DNA of 5,896 nt, taken from positions 1-5,896 of the forward strand of contig CAAGIZ010000096.1 of the NCBI GenBank assembly GCA_900770075.1. Reading direction: 5' to 3'. The stretch comes from Spirochaetia bacterium (lineage in GTDB: Bacteria > Spirochaetota > Spirochaetia > Treponematales > Treponemataceae). The translations under genes and the position numbers were made by a program. Shown piece by piece: positions 1 to 5,356 of this stretch (positions within the stretch are counted from its first letter, which is position 1; each line of letters opens with the position of its first letter). Below the pieces are notes generated by a model. The model had not been told where the DNA came from. It saw nothing but the letters and a program-made list of their open reading frames with translations, and searched no databases.

Positions 1-70
1 AGCGAAGGCTGGAACTGCCGCCCGGGCGCTTGTAAGAAGTTTTCCGTCTGTGATTGTGATTTTTTTATAA
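1..70. other. Unassigned coding-like strip at the left edge
   Basis: This strip is richer in G and C than the AT-rich bases that follow it, which suggests the edge of a coding region. On the plus strand one frame stays open from base 2 to a TAA at 68-70 (ending ...SFPSVIVIFL), which could be the tail of a gene upstream of metN. It does not resemble a MetQ C-terminus. The minus strand also has an open frame, but no ATG, GTG or TTG precedes it. I cannot assign either. Confidence 0.2.
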
Positions 71-82
71 AACAGATAAAAT
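54..82 (+). promoter_or_regulatory. Candidate metN promoter
   Basis: TTGTGA (54-59) is separated by 17 bp from TAAAAT (77-82), a 4/6 and 5/6 match to the vegetative -35 and -10 boxes. The start point would fall at about 89-90, only a few bases before the metN ATG at 93. No Shine-Dalgarno sequence lies in front of that ATG, so the mRNA would be nearly leaderless. No S-box or other methionine riboswitch fits in the 92 bases available. Called by eye only. Confidence 0.35.
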
Positions 83-92
83 CAAAAGCGCT

Positions 93-1118
93 ATGGTCAT
101 TGAATTAAAAAATCTCGAAAAGGTTTACAAAGGGGAAAATTCTCCTGCGGTTCATGCCGTAAACAATGTAACCCTTCACATTCCTTCAAACCAGATATTT
201 GGAATCATCGGAAAGTCCGGTGCCGGAAAGTCCACTTTGGTGCGGCTCATAAGCCTTCTGGAAAAACCCGATTCCGGGGAAATCTGGTACGATGGCAGCC
301 GGGTTGATAACCTCGATTCAAAACAACTCATTGCCCGCCGCCGCAGGCTGGGAATGATTTTTCAAAATTTCAACCTTTTTTCCAGCCGCACTGCTGAACA
401 GAACATCGCCTACCCGCTGGAAATTTCAGGAACCCCAAAAGCAGAGATAAAAAAACGCACTGCAGAACTTCTGGAACTGGTAGGTCTTTCCGACAGGGCA
501 AATTCACCGATAAGTAAGCTCTCCGGCGGACAGAAACAGCGCATTGCCATTGCAAGGGCTCTGGCAAACAATCCGGACATACTTTTCTGCGACGAAGCAA
601 CTTCTGCCCTGGATCCTCAGACCACACACCAGATTTTAAATTTAATCCGGGAAATACAGCAGAGGATGAATCTGACCGTAGTTATGATAACTCACCAGAT
701 GGAAGTTGTGCGGGACGTATGCTCTCAGGTTGCCGTCATTCACGAAGGAAGGGTGGTGGAACAGGGAAGCGTGGAAGATATTTTTATCCGCCCTAAAACC
801 GCCGTCACAAAGGATTTTCTTTTGAGAATTTCTGACAGTCAGGAAGAAGAAAACGGCTTTGTCCGCTGGAGCCGGGACGGTGGTCAGTACGAGCTGCACT
901 TTATCGGAGACAAAACCGATTCCACTACCCTTTCCCAGCTGGCAAAAAAATTCAATCTGGATTTTAACGTCCGTGCCGGGGGTATTCAGTCCATTCAGGG
1001 TAAAAAAGTCGGAAAAATGCTGGTAGATTTTATCGGAGAATCATCGGAAATAGAAAAGGCAATCGATTATCTCAGAAAAAACGGCGTAGAGGTGGAAAAA
1101 AATGGCTCAAATACTTGA
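93..1118 (+). CDS. metN: Methionine ABC transporter, ATP-binding subunit MetN
   Basis: This is the cytoplasmic ATPase that powers uptake of D- and L-methionine through the MetI permease. All nucleotide-binding motifs are visible: Walker A GKSGAGKST (residues 40-48), Q-loop Q91 in IFQNFNLF, signature LSGGQ (143-147), Walker B ILFCDE (163-168), D-loop SALD (171-174) and switch histidine H201. The C-terminal part, about residues 256-336, fits the NIL domain by which this family binds methionine and is inhibited when internal methionine is high. The length of 341 aa is typical for MetN. The NIL domain and the MetI-type partner separate it from polar amino-acid (GlnQ-like) ATPases. The ATG at 93 gives the usual MIELKN-like N-terminus but has no evident ribosome binding site. 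The 3' end overlaps metI by 17 nt. Confidence 0.93.
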   Translation: MVIELKNLEKVYKGENSPAVHAVNNVTLHIPSNQIFGIIGKSGAGKSTLVRLISLLEKPDSGEIWYDGSRVDNLDSKQLIARRRRLGMIFQNFNLFSSRTAEQNIAYPLEISGTPKAEIKKRTAELLELVGLSDRANSPISKLSGGQKQRIAIARALANNPDILFCDEATSALDPQTTHQILNLIREIQQRMNLTVVMITHQMEVVRDVCSQVAVIHEGRVVEQGSVEDIFIRPKTAVTKDFLLRISDSQEEENGFVRWSRDGGQYELHFIGDKTDSTTLSQLAKKFNLDFNVRAGGIQSIQGKKVGKMLVDFIGESSEIEKAIDYLRKNGVEVEKNGSNT

Positions 1119-1755
1119 ACTGGTGGGAGTTTCGACTTTTCAGACATTGCAAATGGTGTTTTTTTCGACACTGTTTGCCGTCATAATAGGCTTTCCTCTG
1201 GGAATTCTTCTCTTTATAACCGGTGCAGCCGGAATAGTGCCAAAGCCGGTTTTCAACATGGTTTTAAGCCGCATAATCGACATTTTAAGGTCGTTTCCAT
1301 TTGTAATCCTCATGATAGTCCTTCTGCCTTTTACGCGATTTGTGCTTGGAACTGCCATAGGAACAACGGCAACGATTATTCCCCTGAGTCTTGCAGCCGC
1401 TCCCTTTGTAGCCAGGGTAATCGAAACCGCCCTTCTGGAAGTTGATCCGGGCGTAATAACGGCAGCCAGAGCCATGGGTTCTACAAACTGGCAGATAATA
1501 ACAAAAGTTCTGGTGCCTGAGGTTTTACCTTCGGTGGTCAGCGGAATAACCCTTACGATAATCAACCTTATTTCTTACTCCGCCATGGCAGGAACTTTAG
1601 GTGGCGGCGGTCTGGGAGATCTTGCAATCCGTTACGGATATCAGCGTTTCCGCACGGACATAATGCTGGCTTCCGTAATCGTCATAATACTTTTGGTAGC
1701 GGCAATACAATTTGCCGGAACAAAACTGGCAGAAAGAATCTTAAAAAAGCGGTAA
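1102..1755 (+). CDS. metI: Methionine ABC transporter, permease subunit MetI
   Basis: This is the inner-membrane permease of the methionine importer and would act as a homodimer with two MetN subunits. At 217 aa it has the normal MetI size. Hydrophobic segments lie near residues 17-40, 58-80, 84-107, 143-165 and 187-207, matching the five-helix MetI fold. The coupling (EAA-type) loop that docks on MetN is clear at about 108-143, with the core AARAMGSTNWQII. The glycine-rich stretch GTLGGGGLGDLAIRYGYQRF (165-184) is characteristic of MetI. The ATG at 1102 lies inside the end of metN and is preceded by GAGGTGG (1089-1095) with six bases of spacing, so translation is probably coupled to metN. 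No metQ follows; the next gene is convergent. Confidence 0.93.
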   Translation: MAQILELVGVSTFQTLQMVFFSTLFAVIIGFPLGILLFITGAAGIVPKPVFNMVLSRIIDILRSFPFVILMIVLLPFTRFVLGTAIGTTATIIPLSLAAAPFVARVIETALLEVDPGVITAARAMGSTNWQIITKVLVPEVLPSVVSGITLTIINLISYSAMAGTLGGGGLGDLAIRYGYQRFRTDIMLASVIVIILLVAAIQFAGTKLAERILKKR

Positions 1756-1759
1756 ATAC

Positions 1760-1809
1760 AAGGGCACCTCGAAAAACCCGTTTCTGTCGATTTTTTTCGA
1801 GGTGCTCTT
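1760..1809. repeat. 17-bp palindrome between convergent genes (terminator-like or REP-like)
   Basis: Bases 1760-1776 pair with 1793-1809 over 17 bp, with a single G-U wobble (G1763 with T1806) and a 16-nt loop. It sits between the metI stop (1753-1755) and the minus-strand 508-aa gene, whose TAA (1808-1810) lies in the outer end of the stem. Its position suggests a bidirectional terminator. The A and T runs, however, lie at the loop end of the stem rather than outside it, so neither strand has the classical U-tract after the hairpin. Read on the minus strand, much of it resembles 4565-4603, so a dispersed palindromic repeat is an alternative. Confidence 0.7.
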
Positions 1810-3334
1810 ATTGCAGTTCGCTTTGAACCAGCTGAACAAAAAGATAGATTTTTTTATAAACTTCCACACCCAGTTGGTTAATCGGATGTTCTGCAAAGCG
1901 GTCAAGTTCTTTCCAGTTCATTAAGATTTCGCCCTTCGGCTTTTTGTGGTCTTCGATTACGGATTTTAAAATCTTTGCAAAACTTATCATGGCCTTTGTG
2001 GTGTTCACAAGGTATTCTCTTGCCAGAGAATTTACGTCCCGCAGGGTAGTTTTTATGATGTTGTTGGATTCCTTATCCCGGTCTGCCCTTGGAAGAAGGG
2101 TTTTTATCTTCATTCCGATTTCAGCTTCTTCATTCAGTTTTGCATCAAACTGGGTGATTGCATCGCTTGCTTCCAGCATCTGATGGTAGGCACTGCTCAT
2201 CTCCGTAGAAAGCTCCGGCAAAGTCCACTTTCCCCGGATTAAAACCAGATCGGCATATTCCCGAACGTCCCTCTTAATAAATTCAACCAAAAAGGCTTTC
2301 AGGTAGTTCAGAGGTTTTGCATATTCAAAACTTCCCAGGTTCTTGCGTTCCAAAGGAGCACTGCCGCTTTCAGTGTAGTTTTTAAGCATAACAATGGTGT
2401 CGGTGTTAAAAATCTGCATGAGCAGGCTGTCTATCTTGGAGTTTCTCTGTTCGCTTTCCAGCTTTTTTAAGGTGTTTGCCGTCTGGGTTTTTGTGGCTTC
2501 AATAAAGGACTCTACTATGTGCTCCTGCTTTTCCAGGCTGTCCGTAACATAAGACGGATTTTTTGTAGTAAGCTGAATTATCATGTCGAAGACCCTTGAA
2601 TCTCTCAGCTGCCGGAGTTTCTGGACAATTTTGTTCCATTGATTAGGCTTTACCGGTTCCACGCCCCGCTGGGTTTTGAACACGGCCATCAAATCGTTCC
2701 AGTCTTCGTCCAAAGGCAGGGAATTAAGAATTTCTGCAAAATTTTTAAGGTCTTCTGCAATATAGGCACCTTCAATGGCTTCCAGTTTCGGAGTCCTGTT
2801 GAATTCCCCTTCCCTAAGGGTTGAATCAAACTTTTTGAGGAGAAAATAAAAGTCGTAGAGGCAGAATGCCTTAAAGCCCGTCAGCTTTGTGTAGAGCCTG
2901 TCGATGGAACTTATCTTGTCGGAGTCAAAATCACCCAAAAATGTTTCCACATCCTGCTTGAGTTTTGTCTTGAGCTGTTCAAAGGGAACGCTTTTTGAAA
3001 AGGCTAAAATCGACTCCTCAGAGAAATTTTCCGAAAGTTTTTTCTGAGATTCCGTAAGCGAATAATCAATTACAAGGTTTTTGTAGAAATTTGGATTCTG
3101 CTGGTTTTGAAAAAAAATCTGTGCCGGGGAAATGATTTTATATATGTCGTAAAAAAATTTACCGAATTGAGGCAGAACCTGATCTGACCCCGGCTTGTAA
3201 AATTTGTAGCCTGAACGGGAGAGGTTTTTTGCAATCTGTTTGAGTTGTCTGTTTTTTTCTGCTTCAGGATCGTTACCGCTGAAAAGAGAAGAAAAAAGTT
3301 TTTGAAAAAACGATGTTTCTGTTTTTTTTGCCAT
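1808..3334 (-). CDS. Spirochaete protein of unknown function (DUF5312-like)
   Basis: The protein has 508 aa and no signal peptide, lipobox or membrane span, so it is probably cytoplasmic. It appears almost entirely helical and highly charged. The N-terminus (SFFQKLFSSLFSG, residues 8-20) could form a short amphipathic helix. Motifs that may help recognition are KFYKPGSDQVLPQFGKFFYD (44-63), LIRGKW (365-370) and LPRADRD (414-420). I recall this layout as a family of unknown function found in Treponema, named DUF5312 in Pfam; that assignment is from memory. No enzymatic motif can be seen. The ATG at 3334 has no Shine-Dalgarno sequence and lies six bases after a candidate -10 box, so initiation may be leaderless. 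It is 51 bp downstream of the 264-aa regulator on the same strand and could be read together with it, although it has its own TTGACA promoter. Confidence 0.8.
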   Translation of the reverse strand: MAKKTETSFFQKLFSSLFSGNDPEAEKNRQLKQIAKNLSRSGYKFYKPGSDQVLPQFGKFFYDIYKIISPAQIFFQNQQNPNFYKNLVIDYSLTESQKKLSENFSEESILAFSKSVPFEQLKTKLKQDVETFLGDFDSDKISSIDRLYTKLTGFKAFCLYDFYFLLKKFDSTLREGEFNRTPKLEAIEGAYIAEDLKNFAEILNSLPLDEDWNDLMAVFKTQRGVEPVKPNQWNKIVQKLRQLRDSRVFDMIIQLTTKNPSYVTDSLEKQEHIVESFIEATKTQTANTLKKLESEQRNSKIDSLLMQIFNTDTIVMLKNYTESGSAPLERKNLGSFEYAKPLNYLKAFLVEFIKRDVREYADLVLIRGKWTLPELSTEMSSAYHQMLEASDAITQFDAKLNEEAEIGMKIKTLLPRADRDKESNNIIKTTLRDVNSLAREYLVNTTKAMISFAKILKSVIEDHKKPKGEILMNWKELDRFAEHPINQLGVEVYKKIYLFVQLVQSELQ

Positions 3335-3340
3335 ACTTTA

Positions 3341-3369
3341 AATATGAATAAATCGGGGCTAAGTGTCAA
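3341..3369 (-). promoter_or_regulatory. Promoter of the 508-aa gene
   Basis: On the minus strand a perfect -35 box TTGACA (complement of 3364-3369) is followed after 17 bp by CATATT (complement of 3341-3346), a 4/6 match to the -10 consensus. Six bases later comes the ATG at 3334, so the start point would be at or next to the start codon. It occupies almost the whole 51-bp gap downstream of the 264-aa regulator, where I see no convincing terminator. Confidence 0.5.
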
Positions 3370-3385
3370 GTTACAGGCTGCGCCG

Positions 3386-4180
3386 TCAGACGATGGTGTA
3401 CTGAACCAAAAGAAGCCTCAGAAGTTCCCGGTTTTTTACGCCAAAGCGTTTGTAAAGGCACTGCATCTCTTTTTTTATGGTGGATTCGCTGGTAATCAGC
3501 TCTTCTGCAATCTTTTTAAAATTGTAGTTTGTGTTTAAGGTGTAGTTTATGCAGGAAATCTGTCTTTCTGAAAGACCTGCTTCCTTCAGGTTGAGGACGG
3601 AGCCTTTCGGCGGAAGTTCTATTTCCGGGGCAAGTCCGGGAACATCCACGTTTGCAAAGAGAAAGCCCAGCTGTTCCTGAAGCATAAAATACAGAAGAAT
3701 ATAGCAGCCGATTTCAAAAGCGGCAAAGGCAAGATAAAAAAACATGTCCGTAACGGAAGCATGGTAGTTTACGGCAATCATGGAAACAAGACAAAGACCT
3801 GCAGCCAAGAATTTTGCCTTGAAATGAGTCTTTGCGTGTCCGCCGGCACAGAAAAAAGCAAAGAAATTTATGTACAGGGTGATTCCAACTACAGGAAAGC
3901 CTGTAAACATGAGGTTTACAGTTTCCAGCAGATAAAGGAAGAAAATAAGCCACACCTGAGACGGAATGAAAAGGTAAACAACCGTAGCAATCAGAGTAAA
4001 GATGTTTATTCCCGGAACCAGAAAGTTTGTATAGGGATAAAAAATAGACTCCGTAAAGGGAGAATGATCCACTCCCTGATAAAAATTGTTAAAAGTCGCT
4101 ATGGCGGCAAAAATCATCCCCAGTATATCGAGGATTTTATATGGTTTCAGTTCTTTTTTTGAATATTCGCTCACAATCAT
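3386..4180 (-). CDS. Membrane-anchored LuxR-type helix-turn-helix regulator (264 aa)
   Basis: The N-terminal two thirds form about six hydrophobic helices, near residues 14-32, 52-72, 74-92, 96-113, 122-138 and 144-168. A linker (about 170-197) leads to a C-terminal LuxR/GerE-type DNA-binding domain (about 198-262). In it, LSERQISCINYTLN corresponds to the family's LTxRExEVL helix, FKKIAEEL (221-228) to the NKEIAxxL helix, and SESTIKKEMQCLYKRFGV (231-248) to the recognition helix, followed by KNRELLRLLL. There is no receiver, PAS or autoinducer-binding domain, so I infer that the membrane part itself senses something. The signal and targets are unknown. The ATG at 4180 has no ribosome binding site and directly abuts a TATAAT box. 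A GTG two codons downstream (4174-4172) is an alternative start that would suit a leaderless mRNA. Confidence 0.8.
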   Translation of the reverse strand: MIVSEYSKKELKPYKILDILGMIFAAIATFNNFYQGVDHSPFTESIFYPYTNFLVPGINIFTLIATVVYLFIPSQVWLIFFLYLLETVNLMFTGFPVVGITLYINFFAFFCAGGHAKTHFKAKFLAAGLCLVSMIAVNYHASVTDMFFYLAFAAFEIGCYILLYFMLQEQLGFLFANVDVPGLAPEIELPPKGSVLNLKEAGLSERQISCINYTLNTNYNFKKIAEELITSESTIKKEMQCLYKRFGVKNRELLRLLLVQYTIV

Positions 4181-4209
4181 ATTATATTTTATATAGTGGA
4201 AAATCTCAA
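4181..4209 (-). promoter_or_regulatory. Promoter of the 264-aa membrane regulator
   Basis: Reading leftward, TTGAGA (complement of 4204-4209) is followed after exactly 17 bp by a consensus TATAAT (complement of 4181-4186). The -10 box touches the ATG at 4180. Transcription would therefore begin about six bases inside the reading frame, at or near GTG 4174-4172. Either this GTG is the true, leaderless start, or a more distal promoter is used. Confidence 0.5.
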
Positions 4210-4235
4210 ATAATTTCTGCTTTATTTTTTATTTC

Positions 4236-4270
4236 GGTAACTTTGGATATTTTTAAGGTATCTTTGGATA
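4236..4270. promoter_or_regulatory. Operator-like direct repeat with 21-bp period
   Basis: GGTAACTTTGGATA (4236-4249) recurs as GGTATCTTTGGATA (4257-4270), identical at 13 of 14 positions. The offset of 21 bp, two turns of B-DNA, would put two protein sites on the same face of the helix. The pair lies about 27 bp behind the -35 box of the 264-aa regulator, a typical place for an activator, and could serve autoregulation. No third copy was found in this window. Which protein binds it is not known. Confidence 0.4.
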
Positions 4271-4317
4271 AATCGCACAAAAACGAGGCTAAAACTGCAT
4301 TTTTTTTATGACCATTG

Positions 4318-4326
4318 TGTTATGAT
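4318..4326 (+). promoter_or_regulatory. Candidate extended -10 box for an unannotated rightward transcript
   Basis: TGTTATGAT matches the extended -10 pattern TGnTATAAT except for one base. No good -35 box is seen at the expected distance, which is tolerable for extended -10 promoters. The box overlaps a small inverted repeat, GTTAT-5-ATAAC (4319-4333). A start near 4333 would give a transcript of about 210 nt ending at the terminator at 4506-4543. Weak evidence on its own. Confidence 0.25.
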
Positions 4327-4350
4327 TTATAACGTAAGATAAAGAAAGAC

Positions 4351-4374
4351 CTCAAAAAACTTCAATTTTTTGAG
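4351..4374. repeat. 9-bp AT-rich inverted repeat
   Basis: CTCAAAAAA (4351-4359) pairs perfectly with TTTTTTGAG (4366-4374) around a 6-nt loop. No U-tract follows on either strand, so it is not a clear terminator. It lies near the 5' end of the proposed small transcript and may be a structural element of it. Confidence 0.45.
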
Positions 4375-4505
4375 AAAATCATACTGATTTGTTTTACGGC
4401 AAGCTTTATTGGAGGAGATTTAAAAAAGTTTTCGGAAAGAGAGTTTTGGAGGGTTATCGGCAAAAGATTGGCTTTGTGTGTAGAGTTTTTTCAATCTCAA
4501 GTCTG

Positions 4506-4543
4506 TAAGGTTTCTGTAGGAGTGCAGAAACCTTATTTTTTTT
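4506..4543 (+). terminator. Rightward intrinsic terminator without a recognised gene
   Basis: AAGGTTTCTG (4507-4516) pairs perfectly with CAGAAACCTT (4525-4534) around an 8-nt loop. One more T-A pair (4506 with 4535) extends the stem, and a run of eight T follows at 4536-4543. This is a textbook Rho-independent terminator on the plus strand; read on the minus strand it lacks a T-run. It could also insulate the 233-aa gene downstream from transcription entering from the left. Confidence 0.78.
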
Positions 4544-4564
4544 ACGGCAGATAAATCAAATAAA

Positions 4565-4603
4565 TCGAAAAAAATGCAAAAAACGAGTTTTTGGGGTGCA
4601 CTT
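4565..4603 (+). repeat. Degenerate half copy of the palindrome at 1760-1809
   Basis: This segment aligns with the minus-strand reading of 1758-1800. Both have TCGAAAAAAAT, then an A-rich stretch, then ACGRGTTTTT, then GRGGTGCMCTT, with only short gaps. The copy here keeps the core and the right arm but lacks the left arm, so it cannot form the long hairpin. It lies 27-65 bp in front of the TATAAT box of the 233-aa gene. It is probably a decayed repeat copy, though a shared protein-binding site is possible. Confidence 0.45.
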
Positions 4604-4629
4604 AACTGCCCGAATTTCCCGGAATGCTC

Positions 4630-4650
4630 TATAATGGTATAAAAGGGGGT
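4630..4650 (+). promoter_or_regulatory. -10 box and ribosome binding site of the 233-aa regulator
   Basis: A perfect TATAAT lies at 4630-4635, and AGGGGGT (4644-4650) precedes the ATG at 4655 by four bases. No recognisable -35 box is found at 16-18 bp, and there is no extended TG. The expected -35 to -10 interval holds a small palindrome, TTCCCGGAA (4616-4624). A promoter that needs an activator would look like this, but regulation is inference. Confidence 0.45.
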
Positions 4651-4654
4651 ATTC

Positions 4655-5356
4655 ATGAAAAAAGATTTTATCGGTGATTTTTTAAAGGATAACTTTGTCA
4701 TTTTTACTTCTGGCCTTTCAGTAATTCTGTGTGCGCTGTATGTGTGGAAGGCTTTTCTTTCAAAAGATTTTTTCTGGGGCTCCTGGATTGTGCCGGCGGT
4801 AAACCTTCTGTATGCTGTCCTGGTATTTTTTCTGGGCAGAAAAGTTTTTGTCTGGTTTTATCTTCTGTATTCGGTAGTGCTGGTTTTTCTAATCGCCTTT
4901 GAAAAATCCTGTCTCTTCAATAATTATACAGCCCTTTTTATGCTCTGCATCGTCATAATGATGAAACCTTCAATAAAATATGTCGCTATTTCCCTGTATT
5001 TTGCAGTGGTCAGCATTGCCTTCCTTATAAACGAAGAATCTATAGTCCACTTCCTCATCCACATTGACAGAAGCGTCTGGTTTTTGGGAAGCATTTTTTT
5101 TGTTCTGAACAGCCATTTTGAGCCTAAAAAACTAATTCTTTTTGAAGACGAGGAAAAAATTCTTGAACAGCTGTGCAGCGGAAAAATCTACCAGAAAGAA
5201 GTCGAAGGCTTCAGCGAGAACACTGTCTACAGAAAGCTTAAAGCTGCCCGGGAAAGAAACGGAAACCTTACCCGGGAGCAGCTGATTGAACTTTACAAAA
5301 AACAGAAAATGTCAGCGGGCACTTCTTGTTCCCATCTCCCTGTCCAGAATGTATAG
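4655..5356 (+). CDS. Membrane protein with C-terminal helix-turn-helix (233 aa)
   Basis: The architecture matches the 264-aa protein on the other side of the intergenic region. About six hydrophobic segments lie near residues 13-33, 43-61, 63-81, 90-103, 107-125 and 140-153, followed by a compact HTH (about 164-215). DEEKILEQLCSGKIYQKEV corresponds to the first two LuxR-type helices, FSENTVYRKLKAARE to the turn and recognition helix, and LTREQLIELYKK to the dimerisation helix. The HTH is more divergent than that of the neighbour, lacking the LTxRE start. A one-component membrane regulator is inferred; signal and targets are unknown. The ATG at 4655 is supported by AGGGGGT four bases before it. 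The last 14 codons (residues 220-233) overlap the convergent ferritin gene, and this tail (SAGTSCSHLPVQNV) looks unstructured and may be a recent read-through extension. Confidence 0.72.
   Translation: MKKDFIGDFLKDNFVIFTSGLSVILCALYVWKAFLSKDFFWGSWIVPAVNLLYAVLVFFLGRKVFVWFYLLYSVVLVFLIAFEKSCLFNNYTALFMLCIVIMMKPSIKYVAISLYFAVVSIAFLINEESIVHFLIHIDRSVWFLGSIFFVLNSHFEPKKLILFEDEEKILEQLCSGKIYQKEVEGFSENTVYRKLKAARERNGNLTREQLIELYKKQKMSAGTSCSHLPVQNV

Larger units (their letters stand above)
4333..4543 (+). ncRNA. Candidate small RNA or tiny gene between the two regulators
   Basis: The argument is positional. A strong rightward intrinsic terminator ends at 4543, yet no recognised plus-strand gene lies before it back to metI, which is separated by two minus-strand genes. 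A transcript starting near 4333 would contain a 9-bp hairpin (4351-4359 with 4366-4374) and a possible 6-bp closing stem (4465-4470 with 4492-4497). I match it to no known RNA family. It could instead be a tiny coding gene: a TTG-started frame of 39 codons (4389-4508) ends at the terminator stem, and a GGAGGAG sequence (4411-4417) lies inside it with no start codon at the proper distance. Boundaries are approximate. Confidence 0.35.

Noticed and set aside
1..77. A minus-strand open stretch containing DGKLLTSARAAVPAFA, which faintly recalls the C-terminal TSRG...FA region of DJ-1/PfpI proteins.
   Set aside because: A stop codon lies just upstream with no ATG, GTG or TTG between it and the window edge, and the similarity is short. 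It could only be a fragment, and the plus-strand frame is equally open.
1140..1565. A 141-codon frame antisense to metI.
   Set aside because: It is a shadow of a well-conserved permease gene; its composition is driven by the complementary codons and it has no promoter or ribosome binding site.
3761..4162. A 133-codon plus-strand frame opposite the 264-aa regulator.
   Set aside because: It is an antisense shadow of the membrane-helix region, with no domain and no ribosome binding site.
4392..4549. The 10-mer TTTTACGGCA occurs twice (4392-4401 and 4540-4549), around the candidate small transcript.
   Set aside because: The match does not extend beyond the 10-mer, and two copies in an AT-rich interval are too weak to claim attachment sites or an insertion boundary.
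4181..4654. Search for a CRISPR array, tRNA or known riboswitch in the intergenic region.
   Set aside because: No regular repeat-spacer pattern, no cloverleaf with a TTCRANY arm and no familiar riboswitch core was seen.
4420..4701. A 93-codon minus-strand frame across the intergenic region and the start of the 233-aa gene.
   Set aside because: It crosses the terminator, the repeat copy and the promoter of the 233-aa gene, overlaps that gene's start antisense, and has no recognisable protein features.
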